Below are positions 49,007-56,553 of a stretch of DNA of 64,000 nucleotides, piece after piece (within the stretch, counting starts at the first letter, position 1; each line of letters starts with the position of its first letter). The DNA comes from JAWKMZ01 sp041391965 (GTDB lineage Bacteria; Bacteroidota; Bacteroidia; Flavobacteriales; Flavobacteriaceae), in the NCBI GenBank assembly GCA_041391965.1, contig JAWKMZ010000003.1, positions 372,001 to 436,000 of the forward strand, read 5' to 3'. The notes under the pieces were generated by a model. It made no database searches. It was not told where the DNA came from and was given only the letters and a program-made list of their open reading frames with translations. The translations under genes and the position numbers were made by a program.

Positions 49007-50914
49007 ATGAAAACAAAATTGACAATACTATTTTTTGCGCTTAGTAGCACTTTGATGGTTGCTCAAAAAAAGTTAGCAGACAAATTTTTTGAAAACTACG
49101 CTTATATAAAAGCGACTGAATTGTATCAAGAAGCTGTAAAAAAAGGAGATAGCAGTGAGCATGTATTGACACGCTTGGGTGATTGTTATTACAACAATTC
49201 TAAATCTAAAGAAGCTGCTTTATGGTATGGAAAAGCCGTCAACAAATACAAAAATGTAAATCCTGAATATCTTTTTAAATACATTCAAACCTTGCGTAGT
49301 TTAGGTAACTATGAAGAAGCTGACAAATGGTTGGCTAAATTTAAAGACATCCAAAATGGCGAGAGCAGATCTAAAGATTTTGACGTTAACAACTTAGAAA
49401 TGTATGATGAGTTATCATCAACTGAAAACACTGTGGTTGAAGTTGAAAACTTGCCTTTTAACTCTAAATATTCCGATTTTGGATCGTACATCTACAACAA
49501 TCAGCTTGTTTTTGCTTCTGCAAGAAACAGTGATGACAAAAAATTGTACGGTTGGAACCAAGAACCTTTTTTAGACCTTTATGAAGTATCTGTAACCGAA
49601 AAAGATGGTAAAAAAGAATACGGAACACCAGATTTTATCAATTCGTCAAAAATCAACACAAAATATCATGAAGCTTCTGTAGCTATCACAAAAGATGGCA
49701 AAACTATGTACTTTACAAGAGATAATGTAGACAGAAAAAACAAATTAGATTATGACAGAAAAGGAACTTCACATTTAAAACTTTATAAAGCGACATTAGA
49801 AAATGGTAGCTGGGAAAATATTGTTGAACTCCCTTTTAATGACAACGTCTACTCTACTGGTCATCCAGCCTTAAGTCCTGATGACAAAAAATTGTATTTT
49901 GTATCAGACAGAGAAGGTGGTTTTGGTCAAACTGATATTTATGAAGTTGATATTTTAGAAAACAACAAATACAGCACACCAAAAAATTTAGGCCCAAAAG
50001 TGAATACTGCTCAACGTGAAATGTTCCCCTTTGTGAGCAAAGACAGCACCTTGTACTTTTCTTCTGATGGACAATTAAACCTTGGTTTATTAGATATTTT
50101 CAAATCGAACATCCTTAAGGACGAAAATGCAGAACCTGAAAATTTAGGAGCACCTTACAATAGTGGTTATGACGATTTTGCCTTTTTTATGAATGATGAA
50201 AGCAAAACAGGTTACTTTTCATCTAACAGACCTGGTGGACAAGGAAACGACGACATTTACAGCTTTAATGCTGAACCTTGCAAACAAAAAATTGAAGGTA
50301 TTGCTCGCAACAGCAAAAATCAAGAAATTTTAGCAGGTGTTGAAGTAAAACTAATCAATAAAGCTGGTAAAATTATTGAAACCATTACAACAGCTAATGA
50401 TGGTGCTTTTGCCTTTGATGCTGATTGTAACAAAACTTATACGGTTGTTGGAAGTAAAAAAGATTATAAAGACGACTTAAAAGAAATTGTAACAGAATTT
50501 GATAACGGCAAAGTAAATAATGCTGATCTTAATTTGACACCACTTATCAATGATAATCAAATTGTTATCAACCCAATATTCTTTGATTTTGATAAATGGA
50601 ACATTAGAACTGATGCACAATATGAATTAGAAAATATTGTTGATGTAATGCGCGAACACCCAAATATGGTGATTAAAATTGAATCGCATACAGATAGTCG
50701 AGGTAGTGATAGTTACAACATGAAATTATCTGACCGAAGAGCAAAATCTACAAGAGACTACATTATCTCAAGAGGCATTGCACCAGAGCGTATTGCAAGC
50801 GCAATAGGTTATGGTGAAACACAATTACTCAACAAATGTTCAAATGGTGTAAAATGTACACCTGAAGAACACCAATTAAACAGACGTTCATACTTTTATA
50901 TCTTGAAGGATTAA
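49007..50914 (+). CDS. OmpA-family protein with TPR-like and PD40 repeats
   Basis: This 635-residue exported protein has a signal peptide (about 1-19). Helical TPR-like repeats follow (about 20-120; YYNNSKSKEAALWYGKAVNKY), then WD40-like PD40 blades (about 190-425; HPALSPDDKKLYFVSDREGG, DIYEVD). A carboxypeptidase-regulatory-like domain covers about 430-510, and a C-terminal OmpA peptidoglycan-binding domain covers about 520-635 (ESHTDSRGSDSYNMKLSDRRAKS, minus spacing). It resembles the OmpA partners encoded beside SprB-like adhesins. It follows porP/sprF by 13 nt, so adhesin, PorP and OmpA form one unit. It probably anchors the outer-membrane apparatus to peptidoglycan. Confidence 0.92.
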   Translation: MKTKLTILFFALSSTLMVAQKKLADKFFENYAYIKATELYQEAVKKGDSSEHVLTRLGDCYYNNSKSKEAALWYGKAVNKYKNVNPEYLFKYIQTLRSLGNYEEADKWLAKFKDIQNGESRSKDFDVNNLEMYDELSSTENTVVEVENLPFNSKYSDFGSYIYNNQLVFASARNSDDKKLYGWNQEPFLDLYEVSVTEKDGKKEYGTPDFINSSKINTKYHEASVAITKDGKTMYFTRDNVDRKNKLDYDRKGTSHLKLYKATLENGSWENIVELPFNDNVYSTGHPALSPDDKKLYFVSDREGGFGQTDIYEVDILENNKYSTPKNLGPKVNTAQREMFPFVSKDSTLYFSSDGQLNLGLLDIFKSNILKDENAEPENLGAPYNSGYDDFAFFMNDESKTGYFSSNRPGGQGNDDIYSFNAEPCKQKIEGIARNSKNQEILAGVEVKLINKAGKIIETITTANDGAFAFDADCNKTYTVVGSKKDYKDDLKEIVTEFDNGKVNNADLNLTPLINDNQIVINPIFFDFDKWNIRTDAQYELENIVDVMREHPNMVIKIESHTDSRGSDSYNMKLSDRRAKSTRDYIISRGIAPERIASAIGYGETQLLNKCSNGVKCTPEEHQLNRRSYFYILKD

Positions 50915-50934
50915 ATTACCCTCAATTTAAATTG

Positions 50935-50963
50935 AAAAAGCAGGCTCTAAAGTCTGCTTTTTT
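50935..50963 (+). terminator. Intrinsic terminator of the adhesin-porP-ompA unit
   Basis: The stem AAAAAGCAG-CT/AG-CTGCTTTTT (one mismatch) has a short CTAA-type loop and ends in a T run, 20 nt after the OmpA stop. Confidence 0.75.
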
Positions 50964-51101
50964 ATTACTATTAAGTTCAAAAACTCTTTATTAGTTACAA
51001 AGTTTTAGTCAATAATTATTTGACTACTAATTAATTAAACACCTAACTTTAGATTCCTAATGTTGGTAAATGCTTTATTTTATGATAGATAAAAGCTGCC
51101 T

Positions 51102-51475
51102 TTATACAGCATTTAATTCTTCTTTAGGAATCTCGCTTTGAATTTGAAAAACGATTGCTCGTTTCCCTTCAAATTCAAATATGTGTTTAAATACGATTTA
51201 AAAAGTCTCTCTAATCTACTGGTACACTTAAAATATAAAGCATATTGGTTTGGTCTTTTAGGTTTCCAATCTATCCTAATAGTGCTTCTATGTTTTGTTA
51301 AATAACTTGATTCTCCCCATTTGAGGGTTTCTTCTAAAGATTTTATAGCATCTCATTCTTTAGCTGATTCAATAATCAAATTGCGAAGTGTCTGCATTTG
51401 ACGCTGAATTGCTTCAGGGTATCTTTCAAAAACCAAATTAACTTCAGGATTCGTTTTTATTTGTAAGTTATTCAT
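51102..51475 (-). pseudogene. DUF1801-family protein remnant (in-frame stop plus frameshift)
   Basis: The ATG at 51475 opens NNLQIKTNPEVNLVFERYPE, then QTLRNLIIESAKE and an in-frame TGA. After the stop the same frame continues SLEETLKWGESSYLTKHRST and IRIDWKPKRPNQYALYFKC, the DUF1801 core. Near 51190 the frame must slip by one to give FEFEGKRAIVFQIQSEIPKE before a stop at 51102. So one nonsense change and one frameshift lie within about 125 codons. It is outside the error-rich belt, so it may be a genuine pseudogene. Intact relatives are small cytosolic proteins of unknown role. Confidence 0.72.
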
Positions 51476-51549
51476 TAATGAAACGGTATTTATAAAAATA
51501 TCTAATTATAAATTGAACATTCAAAATACCATTAATTTAAAACATAAAA

Positions 51550-51568
51550 AAGCCGCAAAATGCGGCTT
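51550..51568 (-). terminator. Intrinsic terminator of the CAP lipoprotein gene
   Basis: An 8-bp GC-rich stem AAGCCGCA/TGCGGCTT has a 3-nt loop. On the minus strand it is followed by a T run. It lies 41 nt downstream of the CAP-domain gene. Confidence 0.75.
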
Positions 51569-51609
51569 CGTTAAAATAACAAACTAATTATGTAAAAAAC
51601 TTATTCAGA

Positions 51610-52104
51610 CTAACGCTTAATAAAAATATTGGTAAAGTACCATTTACCTTCACTATTCTGTTCGGCTGACACATCAAAATCTGTATAATCGCCTTCAATA
51701 TTTTCTCTATGCCCTTCACTATTTAACCAAGCATTTACAACAGATTGTGCAGTGCTATACGCATAAGCAACATTTTCTGACACTGCAATTGCACCTGCAT
51801 TTTGTTGCAAACTGGCTTTACGTTGAAAAAAGTTATCGTGGTTAACAGAATTAACTTCTACCATATAATCTGTATGTGTATATGCTACAGATTTGATAAT
51901 ATTTAGATTGTGCAATGGATTTAATCCCATCTCTATTCTATGATTGTTGATAAGCTCTAAAATTTCTATTTCAATAGTTTTAGGCGCTGGAGCATTTAAT
52001 AAAACAGATTCATCAATGCTATTACTTGGCATTTCTTCAGTTGAACATGAAAACGTTAACAAAGCCATCAAAGCCACAACAGGCAAGTATAATGTTGGTT
52101 TCAT
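51610..52104 (-). CDS. CAP-domain (SCP/PR1-like) lipoprotein
   Basis: The protein starts best at the ATG at 52104, since KPTLYLPVVALMALLTFSC is then a clean lipoprotein signal with the Cys lipobox. An upstream in-frame ATG at 52155 would add 17 residues before it. The mature part has a CAP domain: EILELINNHRIEMGLNPL, the SVNHDNFFQR and AENVAYAYSTAQ-like blocks with conserved His and Glu, and NAWLNSEGHRENIEGDYTDF. Bacterial CAP proteins are exported and of largely unknown function. It stands alone between terminators. Confidence 0.88.
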   Translation of the reverse strand: MKPTLYLPVVALMALLTFSCSTEEMPSNSIDESVLLNAPAPKTIEIEILELINNHRIEMGLNPLHNLNIIKSVAYTHTDYMVEVNSVNHDNFFQRKASLQQNAGAIAVSENVAYAYSTAQSVVNAWLNSEGHRENIEGDYTDFDVSAEQNSEGKWYFTNIFIKR

Positions 52105-52323
52105 AAGAGGGTTATTTAGATTTGGTAGGTCTAAAATAGCATCATATAAAATCAAACACTGTTAATAAAATGTTAAAATCGATTAAAAACACGCATTTTG
52201 TCGAAAATATATGTAAATCATCGATAAAATACACAAATGAAGTAAAAAAATTAGTTTTATACCGATAAATAATTACACTTTATCGATATAAGACTATTTA
52301 AAAAGATATGGTTTATAAAAACA

Positions 52324-52971
52324 TTATGGCGATAAGCGTTCCATTTTCCAATCAAAATCAGAATTTAAGCTATATCTAATTCTATCGTGTAAACGGTTGG
52401 GACGACCTTGCCAAAATTCCATCTCAACTGGTTTCACAATAAAACCACCCCAAAATTCTGGTCTTGGTATTTCTTTACCTTCATATTCGTGCTCCATTTC
52501 TTTTAATCGTTGCTCCAAAATTGTTCTATTTTCTACAACCTCACTTTGATGTGACACTAAAGCTCCTAATTGGCTTCCTCTGGGACGTGATTCAAAATAA
52601 CCATCACTTAAATTGTGAGCAATTTTTTCAGCGGTTCCTTTTATGATAACTTGGCGCTCTGCTTCTTGCCAAAAAAAAGACAAACATACGTTTGGATTTT
52701 TGGCTATAGCTTTCCCTTTTTCGCTTTCATAATTGGTATAAAATATAAATCCTTCATCTGTAAATTTTTTAAGGAGCACTACTCTACTTTTAGGAAAACC
52801 GTCTAATCCAAACGTGGAAACAGTCATAGCATTTGTTTCGCCTACATGGTAATTAGCTTCTACTTCATAAAACCATTTTTGGAATAATTCTATTGGATTG
52901 TTGCTGATATTAGATTCTAAAAGTTCTTGCTTTTCATATGACTTTCTGTAATTACTTAAGTCTGTATTCAT
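52324..52971 (-). CDS. pdxH: Pyridoxamine 5'-phosphate oxidase
   Basis: PdxH oxidises pyridoxine and pyridoxamine phosphate to PLP with FMN. The 215-residue protein has the FMN-binding blocks SRVVLLKKFTDEGFIFYTNYESEKG, SFFWQEAERQVIIKGTAEKI-like and SRPRGSQLGALVSHQS, and the C-terminal signature EFWQGRPNRLHDRIRY. The length and motifs are standard. It is divergent from the 53065 gene with 93 nt between them. PLP is used by the aminotransferase and trans-sulfuration enzymes elsewhere in this window. Confidence 0.96.
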   Translation of the reverse strand: MNTDLSNYRKSYEKQELLESNISNNPIELFQKWFYEVEANYHVGETNAMTVSTFGLDGFPKSRVVLLKKFTDEGFIFYTNYESEKGKAIAKNPNVCLSFFWQEAERQVIIKGTAEKIAHNLSDGYFESRPRGSQLGALVSHQSEVVENRTILEQRLKEMEHEYEGKEIPRPEFWGGFIVKPVEMEFWQGRPNRLHDRIRYSLNSDFDWKMERLSP

Positions 52972-53064
52972 TAGGTTGTTTTGATTAATTTTATAAAAGG
53001 TTTTCTTTGTTTACATTTTTGAAACTGCCAAATTTCTTATAAATTTAGACAATTTTTCCCCAAA

Positions 53065-53478
53065 ATGAGATTTGAAGACAGTAAATATTTTAAGCTTATT
53101 ACCCACAAAAAAGTTGAATTCCCGTTTGGCAATTTTTATATAGCAGACCATTTTTTGATTTCGGAATTGTATGAAGGTGTGCATTTTGATTGGAGCAAAA
53201 TAATTCAGGTTATTGATTATTTATACGATTATTATGGCTATCACAAAAAAATAGGATATGTTACAAACCGAGTCAATTCTTACTCTATTGAACCACAGCT
53301 ATGGATTCGGTTTTATGAAGAGTACAACTTTATAATTGCCACAGCTACAGTATCTTACAACAACTATAATTATGCAAACGCTTCTATTGAAAAGCTATTT
53401 ACTAAAACAAGTTTAAAACGCTGTTCTAATTTGGATGAAGCCATTGAGTGGATTCAAAATCTTAAAGAATTTAAGTAA
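53065..53478 (+). CDS. Cytosolic protein of unknown function (STAS/SpoIIAA-like appearance)
   Basis: This 137-residue protein has no signal peptide or membrane segment. It contains alternating hydrophobic strands and helices (GNFYIADHFLISEL, YGYHKKIGYVTNRVNSYSI, EEYNFIIATATVSYN) and ends NLDEAIEWIQNLKEF. The tail pattern with EAIEW resembles the last helix of SpoIIAA-like STAS proteins, but I cannot establish homology by eye. It is convergent with rnz, whose stop lies 2 nt away. Confidence 0.75.
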   Translation: MRFEDSKYFKLITHKKVEFPFGNFYIADHFLISELYEGVHFDWSKIIQVIDYLYDYYGYHKKIGYVTNRVNSYSIEPQLWIRFYEEYNFIIATATVSYNNYNYANASIEKLFTKTSLKRCSNLDEAIEWIQNLKEFK

Positions 53479-53480
53479 TT

Positions 53481-54389
53481 TTAATCAAAATTAAATATTT
53501 TACCATCATCAGCCAATTCAATATTTTTAAAAATGGGCTGTCCTTCTGTTTTAAAGTCGTTCAAATCAGCATATCGTGTAGAGAAATGTCCTAAAATTAA
53601 AGTTTTAACCTTAGCTTTTTTGGCAATAGTAGCCGCTTCCTTTGCTGTTGAATGCTTTGTTTTTGGAGCTAAATTGGCATGTTTTTCTAAAAATGTCGAT
53701 TCGTGATACAATACATCAACACCTTTTATAATAGGGATAATTGTTTCATTATAGGCAGTATCACTGCAAAAGGCATAACTTTTTGGAGGATTGGCTGGTT
53801 TGGTAACCATCTTGTTTTTAATTAGTTCTCCTTTTTCATTGGTAACATCAAAGCCTTGTTTGAGCTTTCTGTAATAAGCCACATCAATATCTGCATTCAA
53901 GACAGCATTCATATCTAATTTGCGTTCGCCTTCTTTTTCTTTAAACAAAAATCCGTTGGTGTACACACGATGATCTAAAGGAATGGTATGTACTTCTACT
54001 TTTTCATCTTCATAAATCAATTCAGATGATTTTGATGTTAGCTCATGGAATATGAGTTGGTAATTGGTCCAAGAATCAGCCAATTTCATTTGGAGTGTGA
54101 TAACTTCTTTTAAACCTTTTGGACAATAAATATGCAAATCAGTTTCTCTTGTCAATAAACGAAATGTAGAAATTAAACCAACCAAGCCAAAAAAATGATC
54201 ACCATGTAAATGCGAAATAAAAATATGCTTGATACGTGCAAATTTTATTTTATTTCGGCGCAACTCAACTTGTGTGCCTTCACCACAATCAATCAAAAAC
54301 ATATGATTGCTAATTTCTAAAACTTGTGACGTCGGATTGGTGTCAGTACGAGGTGTTGCGCTATAACAACCTAATATGGTCAATTTCAT
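53481..54389 (-). CDS. rnz: Ribonuclease Z
   Basis: This 302-residue metallo-beta-lactamase-fold endonuclease matures tRNA 3' ends. The metal motif is HLHGDH (His60, His62, Asp64, His65). An exosite-containing middle region, AFCSDTAYNE with the second Asp, and the C-terminal LILGHFSTRY with the last His are also present. The short bacterial RNase Z form is complete. This genome encodes tRNA-His in this window without a full CCA, consistent with RNase Z processing. It starts 31 nt downstream of the small 54421 gene. Confidence 0.95.
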   Translation of the reverse strand: MKLTILGCYSATPRTDTNPTSQVLEISNHMFLIDCGEGTQVELRRNKIKFARIKHIFISHLHGDHFFGLVGLISTFRLLTRETDLHIYCPKGLKEVITLQMKLADSWTNYQLIFHELTSKSSELIYEDEKVEVHTIPLDHRVYTNGFLFKEKEGERKLDMNAVLNADIDVAYYRKLKQGFDVTNEKGELIKNKMVTKPANPPKSYAFCSDTAYNETIIPIIKGVDVLYHESTFLEKHANLAPKTKHSTAKEAATIAKKAKVKTLILGHFSTRYADLNDFKTEGQPIFKNIELADDGKIFNFD

Positions 54390-54420
54390 TTACTCTTGCA
54401 TTTTTTTGGAAGTGCTAATT

Positions 54421-54753
54421 TTAAAACCCCAAATCGCGTTCCATGTCTTCCATTTCAATAATATCATAAGCTTCTTTAAGTGTCGGAACAACTAAAATTT
54501 CATCAGGCATTTCATCTAAATTTGCTTTATCTGTTACAATAACAAATGAATGTTTAGCACGACGATGTGTGTTTGAAATTTCGAGAAATTCAATGATATT
54601 TTGTAAAGTTACCTTATTTAAACTTGATAAATTGATGATAACGTTATCATTTTTAAACTTTGGGTAAATGGCTTGCAATTTTTTTACCAACTCAATAATG
54701 GTACTTTTTTCTTGAGTTATAATAGTTATGTTGTCATGTTTATCAATAATCAT
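54421..54753 (-). CDS. Small STAS-like protein between pyrB and rnz
   Basis: This 110-residue cytosolic protein has the alternating beta-alpha pattern of a STAS-like fold: DNITIITQEKSTIIELVKKL, NDNVIINLSSL followed by a helix LQNIIEFLEISNTHR, SFVIVTDKANL and a final VPTLKEAYDIIEMEDME. The phosphorylatable Ser/Thr of anti-sigma antagonists is not clearly placed, so regulation by phosphorylation is not claimed. It lies 4 nt after pyrB and 31 nt before rnz, so the three are probably co-transcribed. No experimentally described function is known to me. Confidence 0.78.
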   Translation of the reverse strand: MIIDKHDNITIITQEKSTIIELVKKLQAIYPKFKNDNVIINLSSLNKVTLQNIIEFLEISNTHRRAKHSFVIVTDKANLDEMPDEILVVPTLKEAYDIIEMEDMERDLGF

Positions 54754-54757
54754 ATTC

Positions 54758-55687
54758 TTAATGTTTTATTTTGGACGCTAATAAATAAATTACTGCCATT
54801 CTAATTGCTACGCCATTTTGCACCTGATCTAAAATGATAGCTTGCTTAGAGTCAGCAACATCACTCGTAATTTCCACACCACGATTAATGGGTCCTGGAT
54901 GCATAATGGTAATTTCCTTATTTAAAGAATCTAACAAGGCTTTATTAACACCATATTGCTGTGTATATTCTCTGGTTGACGGAAAATAACTTATGTCCAT
55001 ACGCTCATTTTGAACACGCAACATATTGGCTACATCACACCATTCTAAGGCTTTTTTGAGGTTAGTTTCTACTTTGACACCCAATTTATCAATGTATTTT
55101 GGCAATAAAGTTTTTGGACCACAAACCATCACATGAGCACCTTGTAATTGCAGTGCATAAATATTAGATAAGGCTACTCGACTGTGCAAAATATCGCCAA
55201 CAATGACTACTTTTTTTCCTTTAACACTGCCTAAACGTTCTCGTATCGAATAACTATCTAACATAGCTTGTGTTGGATGTTCATGTGCTCCATCACCAGC
55301 ATTAATAATACTTGCATTGACATGTTGCGATAAAAATACACTTGCTCCAGGATTAGGATGACGCATTACAACCATATCTACTTTCATAGATAAAATATTG
55401 TTAACGGTATCTATTAAAGTTTCTCCTTTTTTTACTGACGATTGTGATGCTGAAAAGTTAATAACATCTGCAGACAAACGTTTTTCGGCCAATTCAAAAG
55501 AGAGTTTGGTACGTGTGGAGTTTTCAAAAAACAAATTGGCAATAGTAATATCTCTAAGCGAAGGTACTTTTTTAATAGGTCTGTTGATGACTTCTTTAAA
55601 ATGGTCAGCTGTTTCAAAAATTAGCTGAATATCTTGTTTGTTAAGATATTTAATACCTAATAAGTGGTTAACACTTAGTTCGCTCAT
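54758..55687 (-). CDS. pyrB: Aspartate carbamoyltransferase catalytic subunit
   Basis: PyrB condenses aspartate and carbamoyl phosphate, the committed step of UMP synthesis. The 309-residue protein has the carbamoyl-phosphate motif STRTKLSFE (57-65), HPTQAMLDSYSIRE, VVIVGDILHSRVALSN and the C-terminal HPGPINRGVEITSDVAD. Length is typical of the pyrR-linked, PyrI-independent class. It follows pyrR after a 115-nt gap. The window therefore holds both a pyrimidine synthesis enzyme and, 42 kb away, a pyrimidine degradation cluster. Confidence 0.96.
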   Translation of the reverse strand: MSELSVNHLLGIKYLNKQDIQLIFETADHFKEVINRPIKKVPSLRDITIANLFFENSTRTKLSFELAEKRLSADVINFSASQSSVKKGETLIDTVNNILSMKVDMVVMRHPNPGASVFLSQHVNASIINAGDGAHEHPTQAMLDSYSIRERLGSVKGKKVVIVGDILHSRVALSNIYALQLQGAHVMVCGPKTLLPKYIDKLGVKVETNLKKALEWCDVANMLRVQNERMDISYFPSTREYTQQYGVNKALLDSLNKEITIMHPGPINRGVEITSDVADSKQAIILDQVQNGVAIRMAVIYLLASKIKH

Positions 55688-55802
55688 TTTTACTATTGTT
55701 TATTTTCTGTTTTTATTATTTATTCTTACACATTAGAAGGCAGTTTTGCCTTCATTTAGCAACATGACCTGACACAAGACTTCATAAAATTATTTGTAAC
55801 TG

Positions 55803-56345
55803 TTATTCGTTTTTAATTAAATACACGGCATCTTCGCCTTCATTTTCTTTCCAGTTTACTTTTACTTTTTCTTTGTTTATTGCATCTACTTGTCTGCCTC
55901 TATAATCTGGCTGAATTGGTAAATGTCTACTAAATCGTCTATCAATTAAAGTTAATAATTCTATTTCATTGGGTCTTCCAAAGGATTGTATGGCTGTTAA
56001 TGCGGAACGAATACTTCGTCCTGTATAAAGCACATCATCAATAAACACAATATTTTTATCTTCTACCAAAAAGTTGATTTCTGTCGTATTGGCTTCTAAT
56101 GGTTTTTCGCCTCGTCTAAAATCGTCTCTAAAAAAGGTGATGTCTAAATGACCTAATTGGATGTTTTTAATTTTGTAATCGTTTTTCAGCATTTGCGCCA
56201 AACGATTAGCAAGGTATTTACCTCGAGGTTGAATACCAATCAAAACCGTATTTGTAAAATCGTTATGTTTTTCAATAAGTTGACAAGCCAATCGATGAAG
56301 AATGATGTTTACCTCTTTTGCATTAAGTAACACTTTTTGACTCAT
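55803..56345 (-). CDS. pyrR: PyrR: pyrimidine regulator / uracil phosphoribosyltransferase
   Basis: This 180-residue type I phosphoribosyltransferase has the PRPP loop VFIDDVLYTGRSIRSAL (about 100-115). It also has the PyrR signatures VLIGIQPRGKYLANRLA, DITFFRDDF and LTLIDRRFSRHLPIQPDYRGR. In Firmicutes PyrR binds pyr mRNA and controls attenuation in response to UMP. Here a -7 element sits only about 26 nt before its start, leaving little room for an attenuator in its own leader. The enzyme activity, uracil salvage to UMP, is likely in any case. Confidence 0.94.
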   Translation of the reverse strand: MSQKVLLNAKEVNIILHRLACQLIEKHNDFTNTVLIGIQPRGKYLANRLAQMLKNDYKIKNIQLGHLDITFFRDDFRRGEKPLEANTTEINFLVEDKNIVFIDDVLYTGRSIRSALTAIQSFGRPNEIELLTLIDRRFSRHLPIQPDYRGRQVDAINKEKVKVNWKENEGEDAVYLIKNE

Positions 56346-56370
56346 ATTGTTTCCAAACGTATTTGGTAAG

Positions 56371-56378
56371 CAAAGATA
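56371..56378 (-). promoter_or_regulatory. Candidate -7 element for pyrR-pyrB
   Basis: The minus strand reads TATCTTTG, an exact TAnnTTTG match, 26 nt upstream of the pyrR ATG. A TTTG -33 is not evident. It lies downstream of two terminator-like hairpins that insulate pyrR from rpsA. Confidence 0.5.
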
Positions 56379-56420
56379 ATGTAAAATTTGAATGATGCCT
56401 ATACTGTTATATAAAAAACA

Positions 56421-56448
56421 AAAAGGGAGCAGTCATTTGCTCTTTTTT
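56421..56448 (-). terminator. Second terminator-like hairpin downstream of rpsA
   Basis: On the minus strand a GAGCA/TGCTC stem extended by an A/T-rich outer stem ends in CCCTTTTTGTTTTTT. It lies between the rpsA terminator and the pyrR promoter and may be a backup terminator. Confidence 0.5.
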
Positions 56449-56502
56449 GTTACTAAAATTGAAAACAAATTTATTCTTTAACTAACATAAAACAACACAA
56501 AA

Positions 56503-56528
56503 AAAGCCTCTCATTGCTGAGAGACTTT
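56503..56528 (-). terminator. Intrinsic terminator of rpsA
   Basis: The stem AAAG-CTCTCA/TGAGAG-CTTT with a 4-nt loop has an A8 tract on its left, which reads as T's on the minus strand. It begins 25 nt downstream of the rpsA stop. Confidence 0.75.
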
Positions 56529-56553
56529 AATTTATGAATGTTAGAAAAAATTA

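Noticed and set aside
56421..56448. PyrR attenuator before pyrR
   Set aside because: A good -7 element (56371-56378) lies downstream of this hairpin, so it is more likely a terminator for rpsA read-through.
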